Shown here: positions 27,967 to 36,525 of the stretch, one piece after another
Numbering within the stretch: position 1 is the first letter of the stretch
Layout: every line of letters begins with the position of its first letter
Source: Actinomycetes bacterium
GTDB lineage: Bacteria; Actinomycetota; Actinomycetes; Actinomycetales; Dermatophilaceae
Length of the DNA: 37,294 bases
Assembly (NCBI GenBank): GCA_021783215.1
Contig: JAJXUB010000011.1
Span: 1-37,294, forward strand
Direction of reading: 5' to 3'
Made by a program: the position numbers and the translations under genes
Notes under the pieces: model-generated
The model's input: the letters and a program-made list of their open reading frames with translations, nothing else
What the model was told of the DNA's origin: nothing
Databases searched by the model: none

Positions 27967-29244
27967 GTGAACAGGTCCTCCACGGTTGCCGGTGGGCATA
28001 CGCTCGGCCGCACCCTCCTCCTCGCGGCGCTCGCCGTCGTCCTCGTCGCGGCGGGCGCCGGCGGAGGATGGTGGTGGGCCCGGCGGGCCGACGCGGCGAC
28101 GGTGGCGACGGCGCGCACGGAGCTCGTCGCCGCCACCGTCGGCACGGTCAGCCAGACGGTCGCCGCGACCGGGACCATCGAGCCGGCCCACGAGGCGACG
28201 GTCTCGTTCCAGACGAGCGGCACCGTCACGTCCGTCAAGGTCACCGCCGGCGACAGGGTGACCGCGGGTGAGACGCTCGCGACGCTCGACCCGACAACAC
28301 TCCAGAACGCGGTCGCCCTCGCCGCGGCCAGCGTCACCGCGGCGCAGAGCCAGGCGGCCTCCGCGACGACGACGGCCACGGCCCAGGCGCAGGCCCAGCT
28401 CGCCTCAGCCGAGCAGCAGCTGTCCCAGGCCAAGGCGAACCTCGTCGCCGCGACCTTGACGGCGCCGATCTCGGGGATCATCTCCAACGTCGGGCTCAGC
28501 GTCGGGTCCACGGTCGGCTCGAGCTCCTCGTCCTCCCTCGGCGCGTCGGGCTCCGGCTCCTCCGGTGCGTCCGGCTCGAACGGTGGCACCGGCTTCAGCG
28601 GCTCCTCCTCCTCCGGGGGCGGGACCGGGTCGGGTTCGTCCTCCGGCACGTCCAGCTCGATCGTCATCGTCGACCCGACCTCCTGGGTCGTCAACGCGAC
28701 CGTCGGCGCCGGGGAGCTCGGCCGGCTGAAGAAGAACCTCCAGGCGACCATGACGGCCCAGGGGGCGACCCCGTCGACGGCGATCTTCGGCACGGTCTCG
28801 TCGGTCGGCATCGTCGCCACGTCGAGCTCGAGCGGGAGCGCCGTGTTCCCCGTGACGATCGCCGTGACGGGAGACCCCCCGGGGATCTACGCGGGCACGA
28901 GCGTCGACGTCGCCATCACGACCAAGGTCCTCCCGAACGTGCTGACCATCCCGACGGCGGCCCTGTCGTCGGCGGGTGGCCAGATCGTCGTCCACGTCAG
29001 CAAGAACGGCCGGACGGCGACGGTGCCGGTGACCATAGGCGGGATCTACGGAACGACGACCCAGGTCACCAAAGGCCTGTCCGCGGGGGATGAGGTCGTC
29101 GTCACCGTGCGGTCGTTCGGCGGCACCGGCACGACGCGCAGGAGCGGCGCCGGAACCGTCGGGCGTGGGGCCGGCTTCGGCGCCGGCACGGGGTTCGGCG
29201 GCGGGAGCGGCTTTGGTGGCGGGTTCGGCAGCGGCCGCGGCTGA
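27967..29244 (+). CDS. MacA-like periplasmic adaptor protein (HlyD family), first copy
   Basis: A 425-aa membrane-fusion protein. It has one N-terminal membrane helix (about 14-34), a first half-lipoyl domain (FQTSGTVTSVKVTAGDRV), a short Ala/Gln-rich helical hairpin (about 110-160) and the second lipoyl half (TAPISGIISNVGLSVGSTV). The second half is then interrupted by about 55 residues of almost only Ser and Gly (about 178-231) before SIVIVDPTSWVV. Beta-barrel and membrane-proximal domains follow, and a Gly/Phe-rich tail ends the protein. The start is GTG. In Gram-positive bacteria such adaptors sit outside the membrane with a MacB-type exporter. The ATPase gene starts 9 bases later. Confidence 0.88.
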   Translation: MNRSSTVAGGHTLGRTLLLAALAVVLVAAGAGGGWWWARRADAATVATARTELVAATVGTVSQTVAATGTIEPAHEATVSFQTSGTVTSVKVTAGDRVTAGETLATLDPTTLQNAVALAAASVTAAQSQAASATTTATAQAQAQLASAEQQLSQAKANLVAATLTAPISGIISNVGLSVGSTVGSSSSSSLGASGSGSSGASGSNGGTGFSGSSSSGGGTGSGSSSGTSSSIVIVDPTSWVVNATVGAGELGRLKKNLQATMTAQGATPSTAIFGTVSSVGIVATSSSSGSAVFPVTIAVTGDPPGIYAGTSVDVAITTKVLPNVLTIPTAALSSAGGQIVVHVSKNGRTATVPVTIGGIYGTTTQVTKGLSAGDEVVVTVRSFGGTGTTRRSGAGTVGRGAGFGAGTGFGGGSGFGGGFGSGRG

Positions 29245-29253
29245 GGGACGACG

Positions 29254-30003
29254 ATGACGCTCCCGGACGCACCGTCCACCCACGCCCTCCCGGGCCCAGC
29301 CACACGAGTGACGACCGAGCCGATCCTGCGGCTCGAGCGGGTCGGGAAGACGTACTCCACCGGGGCGGTGACCGTCGAGGCCCTCCGAGGCGTCGACCTC
29401 AGCGTCGAGGCCGGCGAGTTCGTCTCGATCAGCGGCCCCTCCGGGTCCGGCAAGTCGACCCTCATGCACATCATCGGCTGCCTCGACGTGCCGACCACCG
29501 GCACCTACCGGCTCACCGGGGAGGACGTCTCCCGGATGCGGGAGGACCAGCTTGCCGAGATCCGCAACCGCCGGATCGGTTTCGTCTTCCAGCAGTTCAA
29601 CCTCCTGCCGACGATGAGCGCCTGGCGCAACGTCGAGCTGCCCCTCGTCTACGGCGGCGTACCCCGGGCCGAGCGCCGGCAGCGCGCCCTCGAGGCACTG
29701 GCCAAGGTCGGGCTCGCCGACCGGGTCGACCACCGTCCCGGTGAGCTCTCCGGGGGCCAGCAGCAGCGCGTCTCGGTGGCACGCGCCCTCGTGACGGACC
29801 CACAGCTCATCCTCGCCGACGAGCCGACCGGCAACCTCGACTCGCGGTCCACCGAGGATGTTCTCAACCTCTTCTCGGACCTGCACGGCCAGGGGCGCAC
29901 GATCGTCCTCATCACCCACGAAGCCGACGTCGCCGCCCGGGCCCGACGGGCGACGGTGATGCGCGACGGGGTCCTCAGCGCGGCCGAGGGGGCTGTCGCA
30001 TGA
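29254..30003 (+). CDS. ABC transporter ATP-binding protein (MacB/LolD type)
   Basis: A 249-aa ATPase. Walker A is GPSGSGKST (residues 62-70), the Q-loop lies in FVFQQFNLLPTMSAW, the signature LSGGQQQR is near 165, Walker B LILADEPTGNLD near 186-197 and the switch His in ITHEADVA. The LLPTMSAWRNVELPL segment is typical of the MacB/LolCDE/FtsE group. It energises the permease that follows, whose start overlaps its stop (ATGA). A ribosome site GAGGGA precedes the ATG. Its first 25 residues are Pro/Thr-rich, so a later start is possible. Confidence 0.94.
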   Translation: MTLPDAPSTHALPGPATRVTTEPILRLERVGKTYSTGAVTVEALRGVDLSVEAGEFVSISGPSGSGKSTLMHIIGCLDVPTTGTYRLTGEDVSRMREDQLAEIRNRRIGFVFQQFNLLPTMSAWRNVELPLVYGGVPRAERRQRALEALAKVGLADRVDHRPGELSGGQQQRVSVARALVTDPQLILADEPTGNLDSRSTEDVLNLFSDLHGQGRTIVLITHEADVAARARRATVMRDGVLSAAEGAVA

Positions 30004-31226
30004 CGTGGCTCGAGACGCTGTGGACGGCCGTCGACGCCATCCGGACGCGCCGGATGCGGTCCGCCCTCACCATGCTGGGCATCCTCATCGGCATCGCCGC
30101 GGTCATGCTGACGGTGGGACTCGGGCAGGGGGCCCAGCAGTCCGTAGCCGCCCAGATCGACAAGCTCGGCTCGAACCTGCTTATCGTCTCGGCGGGCAGT
30201 ACGACGAGCCTGTCCGGTCTGCGCGGCGGCCGGGGGTCGGCGACGACGCTGACCGCCGCCGACGCGGCGATGCTCGGCGACCGCGAGGTCGCCCCGGACA
30301 TCGCTGCCGTCGCGCCCTCGTCCCAGACGTCGTCGACACTGGTCGGCAACGGCACCAACTGGACGACGAGCGTCATCGGCTCGACCCCCTCATGGCTGTC
30401 GGTCCGGGCCCGGTCGATCGCGTCCGGTCGCTTCTTCACCACCCAGGAGCTCAACACGTCCGAACCCGTCGTCGTGCTCGGCGCCGAGACGGCGTCGGAC
30501 ATCTTCGGTGCCCGCGGCGCGGTCGGGCAGAGCGTCACCATCGGTTCGCAGCCCTTCACCGTCATCGGCGTCCTCGCCACCGTCGGCTCGACCGTGGGCG
30601 GCGACCAGGACGACCTCGCCATCGTCCCCATGACGACGTACGCAGCCTCCATCTCCCCCTCCAGCGGCACGTCCGTGTCGTCGATCTATCTCGAGGCGCG
30701 CAGCAGCGCACGCCTGTCCGCGGCATACCAGGAAGCGGACAACGCCCTCCTGACGGCGCACGGCGTCAACGCGACAACCGCCGACTTCTCCCTGAACAGC
30801 CAGCAGTCGATCGTCGCGACGGCGACGACGACGGCGCGGACGCTGACGGTGCTCCTCGCCGGGATCGCCGCCATCTCGCTCCTCGTCGGCGGCATCGGGG
30901 TCATGAACATCATGCTCGTCTCCGTCACCGAGCGGATCCGCGAGATCGGGCTGCGCAAGGCGCTCGGCGCGACACCGGGAGCCATCCTGCGGCAGTTCCT
31001 CACCGAGGCGAGCCTGCTCGGCGTCGCCGGGGGCCTGCTCGGCATCGCCCTCGGCGTCGTCGGCGCCATGGTGCTCCCGTCCGTCCTGCGGCAGCCGGTC
31101 ACCGTGTCGACGACCGCGGCCCTGGCGGCCCTGGTCATCTCCCTCGTCATCGGCATCGTCGCCGGGGTCTACCCCGCGACCCGGGCCGCCCGCCTGTCCC
31201 CGATCGACGCTCTCCGGAGCGAGTGA
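30000..31226 (+). CDS. MacB-like ABC transporter permease (FtsX-domain)
   Basis: A 408-aa permease with the MacB layout. There is one N-terminal membrane helix (about 20-42, SALTMLGILIGIAAVMLTVG), a large extracytoplasmic MacB_PCD domain of about 230 residues, then three helices in the FtsX domain starting at GGIGVMNIMLVSVTERIREI near residue 297. The coupling segment IGLRKALGATPGAILRQFL contacts the ATPase. With the adaptors it should export a peptide, lipid-like molecule or drug by the mechanotransmission mode known for MacB. The ATPase is a separate gene, as is usual in Gram-positive bacteria. Confidence 0.94.
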   Translation: MTWLETLWTAVDAIRTRRMRSALTMLGILIGIAAVMLTVGLGQGAQQSVAAQIDKLGSNLLIVSAGSTTSLSGLRGGRGSATTLTAADAAMLGDREVAPDIAAVAPSSQTSSTLVGNGTNWTTSVIGSTPSWLSVRARSIASGRFFTTQELNTSEPVVVLGAETASDIFGARGAVGQSVTIGSQPFTVIGVLATVGSTVGGDQDDLAIVPMTTYAASISPSSGTSVSSIYLEARSSARLSAAYQEADNALLTAHGVNATTADFSLNSQQSIVATATTTARTLTVLLAGIAAISLLVGGIGVMNIMLVSVTERIREIGLRKALGATPGAILRQFLTEASLLGVAGGLLGIALGVVGAMVLPSVLRQPVTVSTTAALAALVISLVIGIVAGVYPATRAARLSPIDALRSE

Positions 31227-31236
31227 AGGAGTCCTC

Positions 31237-32073
31237 ATGACCACGACGACGAAGGCACTGACGTATGCCCTCGCAGGCGCCGCGCTCGCCCTCGGTCTCG
31301 GCGCCTGCGGGTCCGCGACGGGCTCCGCCGCCGCCGCGGGGTCGACGGCCACCGGGAGCGGGTCCGGCGCGCCCGCCGCCAGGGGCGGCGGCTTCGACGG
31401 AGGAGGCCAGCTTCCGGGCGCCAGCGGCCTCATCGCCGCCGTGAGCGGCACGACGCTCCAGGTCCAGGACAGTACCCAGCAGACCGCCGTGACCTACACG
31501 TCGTCGACGAGGATCACCGACCAGGTGCGCACGACGGCCGCGGCACTTAAGGTCGGCGACTGCGTGACGGCGCGCCCGGCGAGGTCCTCCGCGACGGCGA
31601 CGACGCGACCGACGACGATCGAGGCCGCCACGGTCCAGGTCATCCCCTCGACGAACGGCTCCTGCGTGTTCGGCGGTAACGGGTTCGCGGGGAACCGGCC
31701 GGTCGGCGTGCCGACCGGCATACCGACGCCGTCCGGCACGCGCACCTTCGGCGGCAACCGCACCTTCGGTGGCTTCGGCGCCTACGGCACCGTCGCGTCG
31801 CTGGGCAGCGGCAGCTTCACGATGGCCGAGTCGACTCGCCCGAGCTCGACCGGCTCGAGCCCGCCGCCGCGGACCATCGTCGTCACGTATGCCGCGACGA
31901 CGGTCTTCGAGACGACACGGCCTGTCACAGCGGCGGCGATCAAGGTCGGCGAGTGCGCCCGCGCCCTGGGCACGATGGACGACACCGGCGCCATCGCGGC
32001 GACGTCGCTCGCCCTCTCCCCGGCCACCAACGGGTCGTGCAGAACCGGCTTCGGAGGCCGTCGCGGTGCCTGA
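31237..32073 (+). CDS. Lipoprotein with two DUF5666-like repeats and paired cysteines
   Basis: A 278-aa secreted lipoprotein. The signal peptide ends in the lipobox LGAC with lipidation Cys24. A low-complexity Ser/Gly/Ala linker follows, then two diverged repeats (about 65-145 and 180-270). Each has a V-S-G or S-L-G-S-G start, a VTYTS/VTYAA strand and a KVGDC/KVGEC motif, and ends in NGSC. The repeat cysteines are Cys109/Cys143 and Cys240/Cys268, which could form one disulfide per repeat. It resembles DUF5666 beta-barrel proteins of unknown function. It has a good AAGGAG ribosome site and lies between the permease and the second adaptor, so it may be an accessory part of the exporter. Confidence 0.82.
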   Translation: MTTTTKALTYALAGAALALGLGACGSATGSAAAAGSTATGSGSGAPAARGGGFDGGGQLPGASGLIAAVSGTTLQVQDSTQQTAVTYTSSTRITDQVRTTAAALKVGDCVTARPARSSATATTRPTTIEAATVQVIPSTNGSCVFGGNGFAGNRPVGVPTGIPTPSGTRTFGGNRTFGGFGAYGTVASLGSGSFTMAESTRPSSTGSSPPPRTIVVTYAATTVFETTRPVTAAAIKVGECARALGTMDDTGAIAATSLALSPATNGSCRTGFGGRRGA

Positions 32074-33802
32074 CCTCCGGGCACGGCGGACGCTCAAGGG
32101 AGTCGGAAGCGGTGTCGCGCTCGCACTCGTCGGCGCCGGGGCCTACATCGCCCTGGCACCCGGCTCCAGCCAGGCCTCGACGGCCGACCTCGTCACGGCG
32201 ACCGCTGCGCGGGCCACCGTCTCCCAGACCCTCACCCTGTCCGGGTCCGTCCAGCGCACCGGGCAGGACTCGGTCTCCTTCCCGGCCAGCGGCCGCGTGA
32301 CGGCGGTCAAGGTGGCCGTGAGTGAGCCGGTCACGACCGGGCAGGTGCTGGCGACGATGGACACGACGGGTCTCCAGCAGTCCGTGACGGTCGCCGAGGC
32401 GAACCTCGTCGCAGCCCAGGCCGCACTCGAGGCGAGCACGACGGCGGTCACCACCTCGTCGACGTCGGCCGCCGCGACGACGACGGTGCCGAGCACGTCC
32501 GCGTCCTCCGGCACGACGCGGGCGGCCGCCCGAACGGGCTCGGCCGCGAGGGGTCCCGTCCTCAGCACGGCGGCGGCGCACCGGTCGACCACGACCGTGG
32601 CCACCCTCCTCTCGGCAGCGCAGACCGCCTGTGCGCCTCTCGGCGTGACCGCCACCGATGGAGGCGGGGCCCGGTCCCGGCCGACGTCGACGACGACGCC
32701 GACCCCGGTCTCCACCTCGAGCACGACGTCGACATCGTCGCCGACGTCGACGACCGGCACGATGACGACGACAGGCACCTCGACCACGGCAACCACGTCG
32801 AGCATGACGACGGCCCCCATGCCCACGCCCACGGTGAGCACGACGTCCATCCCGACGCCACCGGCGACCGGGCCAGCCGCGCAGCAGCTCCACGCGTGCA
32901 TCGCCGCCTTGAGCTCGGTCATGACGGCGGCAAAGAGGTCAGCCCAGGTCATGGACCGGCTCATCTCGGCCATCGACATGGCGGCGACGGCGCTGCAGAG
33001 CCAGTCAGCCGTCCAGGGTCAGTCCTCCGCGAGCGGTCCCATGACGGCCCGCACCTCCGGCGCGCGTGCCTCCGCCTCGAACGGCTCCGGCGCGACCGGC
33101 GCCGGTGGCCTCGGGTCGACGGCCGGCGCCGAGGTCACCGTCCTGAGGGACGAGCAGGCCCTCGCAGGGGCGCAGCAGGCCCTGGCCGGCGCGACGCTCA
33201 CCTCCCCGATCGACGGGACGATCGGGGAGGTCGGCCTGACCGTCGGCCAGGTCGCGTCGACCTCCTCGAGCATCGTCGTCGTCGGGCAGGGCACCGCCCT
33301 GGTCACTGTGAGCGTCCCTCTGACGAGGCTCGGTCTCCTCCGGGTCGGCCAGCCGGCGAGCGTGGTCCCGGCCGGGACGACGCAGTCCTTCGCCGGCGTC
33401 ATCCAGTCCATCGGGATCCTCCCGTCGTCGACGACCTCGACGACGCCCAGCTATCCGGTCGTCATTGCCGTGTCCAGCGCCCCCCAGATGCTCGCCGCCG
33501 GCTCCCAGGCCTTCGCGACCATCACCCTCGCCACCGTCGCCGATGCCGTGACCGTCCCGGTCTCCGCGCTCGCCGGCGTGACGAACGGCACTGGTGAGGT
33601 CACGGTCATGGCGAACGGGGCGCAGACGCCGACCCGGGTCTCCGTCGGCGCGGTCGGGCAGGGACTGGTCCAGGTGACCTCAGGGGTCACCGCCGGCCAG
33701 GTCGTCCTCATCGCCAACCCGGCAGAGCCTCTGCCCACGGCAACCCTCGGAGGCTTCAGAGGCTTCTCCGGGCGCGTCAGGAGCTCCAGCGGCGCGGGGT
33801 GA
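32066..33802 (+). CDS. MacA-like adaptor protein (HlyD family), second copy with large Thr/Ser-rich insert
   Basis: A 578-aa adaptor, starting at a GTG that overlaps the lipoprotein gene by 8 bases. It has a membrane helix (about 10-30), the first lipoyl half (FPASGRVTAVKVAVSEPV), then the first arm of the hairpin (VAEANLVAAQAALEAS). A low-complexity Thr/Ser/Pro region covers roughly residues 125-272, with Cys189 and Cys278 near its ends. A helical stretch and a second Gly/Ser linker (about 312-355) precede the returning helix (LRDEQALAGAQQALAGA), the second lipoyl half and the barrel domains. Its hairpin therefore contains about 220 extra residues compared with usual MacA. The open frame extends upstream to 31769, but that part shadows the lipoprotein gene. 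Confidence 0.85.
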   Translation: MPDLRARRTLKGVGSGVALALVGAGAYIALAPGSSQASTADLVTATAARATVSQTLTLSGSVQRTGQDSVSFPASGRVTAVKVAVSEPVTTGQVLATMDTTGLQQSVTVAEANLVAAQAALEASTTAVTTSSTSAAATTTVPSTSASSGTTRAAARTGSAARGPVLSTAAAHRSTTTVATLLSAAQTACAPLGVTATDGGGARSRPTSTTTPTPVSTSSTTSTSSPTSTTGTMTTTGTSTTATTSSMTTAPMPTPTVSTTSIPTPPATGPAAQQLHACIAALSSVMTAAKRSAQVMDRLISAIDMAATALQSQSAVQGQSSASGPMTARTSGARASASNGSGATGAGGLGSTAGAEVTVLRDEQALAGAQQALAGATLTSPIDGTIGEVGLTVGQVASTSSSIVVVGQGTALVTVSVPLTRLGLLRVGQPASVVPAGTTQSFAGVIQSIGILPSSTTSTTPSYPVVIAVSSAPQMLAAGSQAFATITLATVADAVTVPVSALAGVTNGTGEVTVMANGAQTPTRVSVGAVGQGLVQVTSGVTAGQVVLIANPAEPLPTATLGGFRGFSGRVRSSSGAG

Positions 33803-33863
33803 GCCGTTCCGGCACTAGCGGCGGCGCCGGCGCAGCCTCAGGGGGCTCGGCCGGCGGTTTAGC

Positions 33864-33869
33864 GATAAT
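33864..33869 (+). promoter_or_regulatory. Candidate -10 box (GATAAT) for the DUF4921-type gene
   Basis: GATAAT ends 6 bases before the ATG at 33876. It is one of the few AT-rich hexamers in this GC-rich gap and suggests a leaderless mRNA starting at the ATG. Confidence 0.45.
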
Positions 33870-33875
33870 CGAGCC

Positions 33876-35201
33876 ATGTCCCCCGTGTCCGACCCGATCC
33901 TGCCTGCGGAGTACATCCAGACTCTGGCGGACGGGACGGTCAAGCAGGTCAACCCGTTCAGTGGGACGCAGGTGTGGACCGTGCCGGGCCGAGCGGACCG
34001 GCCGCTGGAGATCGCCCCGGCGCAGGTCAACCCCCTCGTGCCGACGGACCTGACGACCGCATGCGCGTTCTGCAGCGACCGATACCTGCAGACCCCGCCG
34101 GAGAAGGACCGGTCGGTGCTCGTGGGGTCGGCATACGAGCGCCGTTTCGGGCTCCTGCCGGAGGAGGTGACCGCAACGGTCGCCGCCTTCCGGCGCATAC
34201 CGAACCTCTTCGAGATCATGTCCGTCGACTACTGGCAGGCCAACTACGGTTACGTCCTCTCACCGGGCGCGGATGTCCGGCGACAGCGCTACCTCGCAAG
34301 CCCGGGCGGACGCGACCATCTTCTCGCCATGATCCGGCGCCGGCTCAACCACCGCGCGGCAACGATGACGGAGGACGAGCTGCTCGAGCAGGCCGGCGAC
34401 TTCTTCGGCAGCGCCCACGACGTCATCGTCGCCCAGCGGCACTTCAGGGACGGCGCGACGACGGACGACCAGCTCGCGTCGTCCGGGACCCTGACCCCCG
34501 CCGAGCACCGGGAGTACCTGGACCTCACGACATCGGCGATGGTCGACCTGTACGAGGAGAACCGCTACATCCGCTACGTCGCCGTGTTCCAGAACTGGCT
34601 CAAGCCGGCCGGGGCATCCTTCGACCACCTCCACAAGCAGCTCGTCGGCGTCGACGAGCACGGCGTCCAGACCGACCTGGAGGTCGCCGCCGTCCGGCGA
34701 AACCCCAATGTCTTCAACGAGCGCGCCGTCAACTATGCCGGCTACCACAACCTCGTCATCGCCGAGAACGACAACGCCGTCGCCCTCGCGGGCTTCGGCC
34801 ATCGCTACCCGAGTCTCGAGGTGTGGTCGACGTCGCCGACGAGCGAGCCGTGGCTCATGACGGCCGCGGAGCGTCATGACATGTCCGACCTCATCCACGC
34901 CATGCACGCCGCGACCGGGGCGATCGTGCCGTCCAACGAGGAGTGGCACCACAAGCCGCCCGATGTCGACGTCGCCATGCCGTGGCACGTCCTCCTCAAG
35001 TGGCGCGTCTCGACGCTCGCCGGCTTCGAGGGCGGTACGAAGATCTACCTCAACACCATCGACCCCTACACCCTGCGCGACCGGATGGTCGCCGCGCTCT
35101 ACCGCCTTCGGGACGCCGGCGCGGTCGCCGACTCGGTGCGCATCGCGAAGGAGTGCGCATGCCGTCCCAACTCCCTCCGGTACAACCCCAACCTGCGCTG
35201 A
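33876..35201 (+). CDS. DUF4921-type protein of the HIT/GalT-like nucleotidyltransferase superfamily
   Basis: A 441-aa cytosolic protein. Its N-terminal third has a CxxC pair (Cys63, Cys66) in ACAFCSDRY, which could bind zinc as in galactose-1-phosphate uridylyltransferase. Later comes FQNWLKPAGASFDHLHKQLVG with His251-x-His253-x-Gln255, the HxHxQ active-site form of GalT and Ap4A phosphorylase enzymes, where the middle His carries the nucleotide. I recall this as the actinobacterial DUF4921 family, whose function is unknown. No galK or galE neighbours are present, so a Leloir pathway role is not supported. A nucleotidyl transfer or phosphorolysis reaction is the most likely activity. Confidence 0.78.
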   Translation: MSPVSDPILPAEYIQTLADGTVKQVNPFSGTQVWTVPGRADRPLEIAPAQVNPLVPTDLTTACAFCSDRYLQTPPEKDRSVLVGSAYERRFGLLPEEVTATVAAFRRIPNLFEIMSVDYWQANYGYVLSPGADVRRQRYLASPGGRDHLLAMIRRRLNHRAATMTEDELLEQAGDFFGSAHDVIVAQRHFRDGATTDDQLASSGTLTPAEHREYLDLTTSAMVDLYEENRYIRYVAVFQNWLKPAGASFDHLHKQLVGVDEHGVQTDLEVAAVRRNPNVFNERAVNYAGYHNLVIAENDNAVALAGFGHRYPSLEVWSTSPTSEPWLMTAAERHDMSDLIHAMHAATGAIVPSNEEWHHKPPDVDVAMPWHVLLKWRVSTLAGFEGGTKIYLNTIDPYTLRDRMVAALYRLRDAGAVADSVRIAKECACRPNSLRYNPNLR

Positions 35202-35253
35202 GACGCTCGTCCAGTCACCCGGACGGCGCGGATCCTCGCCTGCGCAACGGGTT

Positions 35254-35277
35254 CTCGGGCCATGGTCGGCGCCCGAG
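35254..35277. terminator. Candidate bidirectional terminator between convergent genes
   Basis: CTCGGGC (35254-35260) and GCCCGAG (35271-35277) pair around a 10-base loop. It lies between the stop of the DUF4921-type gene and the stop of the CDF gene, which face each other. There is no U-run on either side. Confidence 0.4.
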
Positions 35278-35403
35278 CCGCCCCCATCCCCGCCCTGCTG
35301 GCGCTGTCCCGTGACCTCCCGACCCGGGGCCTGGCCGAGCCGCTCGGTGTCACCGCGGCCACGGTCGAGCGGTGGTGTGCCCTGTCCGGCAGGTCGTGGC
35401 CAG

Positions 35404-36525
35404 CTACGCCCCCACGGCGGGTACCCGAAGGCCTCCCCCGCTCCCCGGAGCGGAGTGCGTCCCGGGGTAGGCGTGCACCGTCGCGGCGGTCAGCTTGGGC
35501 ACGGCATGGGTCAGCTCGCGCTCGGCGGTGTGCGCCAGGGCGTGTGCCGCCGCCAGTGTGGTGCTGGGGTCGATGTCCAGGTCGGCGTCGGCGTGGATCT
35601 GGTGTCCGATCCAGCGCATCCGGACCCGGCGGACGGCGACGACTCCCGGTAGGGCGGCCAGGGCGCTCTCGGCGGCATCGACCATGCCCGGGTCGACGCC
35701 GTCCATCAGCCGGGCGAAGATGTCCCGGACGGCGGTGCGCAGCACAGCGAGGATCGCGATGGTGATGAGCAGCCCGACGATGGGGTCGGCCAGCGGGAAG
35801 CCGGCGGCGACGCCGGCGGCGCCGACCAGGACCGCCAGCGAGGTCAGGCCGTCGGTGCGGGCGTGCAGGCCGTCGGCGACCAGGGCCGCGGAGCCGATGG
35901 CCCGCCCGATCCGGATCCGGTAGATCGCGACGAGCTCGTTGCCGGCGAACCCGACCAGACCGGCGGCGGCAACCCAGCCCAGGTTGCGCACGGCCGCGGG
36001 GTGGATCAGCCGGGTGGTCGCCTCGTAGCCGGCGATCACCGCGGACAGGGTGATCATCGCCACGACGAACAGGCCGGCCAGGTCCTCGGCCCGTCCGTAG
36101 CCGTAGGTGTACCGCCTGGTCGCCGCGCGGCGGCCGAGGACGAACGCGATCCACAGCGGGACCGCCGTCAGGGCGTCGGAGACGTTGTGGATGGTGTCGG
36201 CCAGCAGCGCCACCGACCCAGACACCAGCACGACCAGCAGCTGCAGGGCCGAGGTCAGGCCCAGCCCGACCAGGCTGACCTTGACCGCCCGAACGCCTTG
36301 GGCGCTGGACTCCAAGGCCGCGTCCAGGGAGTCGGCCGCATCATGGGAGTGCGGCGGGACGGCATGCCTCAGCCGCGACCGCCACGACCCGCCGCGCTCG
36401 TGCCCATCCTGATGGTCGTGGTCGTGCCCCGGGTCGGCGTCCGACCGACGGTCGGGGCTGTTCCCGAGCCCGTCATGACCGCGATCGCCCCAGGACGGTC
36501 CGGAGCCGGTCGGGTGGTCGCTCAT
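35404..36525 (-). CDS. Cation diffusion facilitator (CDF) metal efflux transporter
   Basis: A 373-aa CDF-family protein. A His/Asp-rich cytosolic N-terminus (HDHDHQDGHE, and HSHD further on) is followed by six membrane helices and a C-terminal cytosolic metal-binding fold. The transport-site motifs are present: His-x3-Asp in ADTIHNVSDALTAVP (helix 2) and in DGLHARTDGLTSL (helix 5). It should export zinc or a similar divalent ion (Zn, Cd, Co or Ni) by proton exchange. The frame is open further upstream, but the ATG at 36525 overlaps the arsR stop (ATGA), so the two are one operon and the metal sensor controls the pump. Confidence 0.93.
   Translation of the reverse strand: MSDHPTGSGPSWGDRGHDGLGNSPDRRSDADPGHDHDHQDGHERGGSWRSRLRHAVPPHSHDAADSLDAALESSAQGVRAVKVSLVGLGLTSALQLLVVLVSGSVALLADTIHNVSDALTAVPLWIAFVLGRRAATRRYTYGYGRAEDLAGLFVVAMITLSAVIAGYEATTRLIHPAAVRNLGWVAAAGLVGFAGNELVAIYRIRIGRAIGSAALVADGLHARTDGLTSLAVLVGAAGVAAGFPLADPIVGLLITIAILAVLRTAVRDIFARLMDGVDPGMVDAAESALAALPGVVAVRRVRMRWIGHQIHADADLDIDPSTTLAAAHALAHTAERELTHAVPKLTAATVHAYPGTHSAPGSGGGLRVPAVGA

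Noticed and set aside
31769-32065. Upstream extension of the second adaptor frame
   Set aside because: It overlaps the Cys-rich lipoprotein gene and is Arg/Ser/Pro-rich; the adaptor begins at the GTG at 32066.
32690-32860. Repetitive-looking acg/tcg-rich stretch considered as a tandem DNA repeat or CRISPR-like array
   Set aside because: There are no spaced identical repeats; it codes the Thr/Ser/Pro-rich low-complexity part of the second adaptor.
33799-34053. 84-aa plus-strand frame across the start of the DUF4921-type gene
   Set aside because: It has no domain, is Ser/Arg-rich and lies in another frame of a convincing gene.
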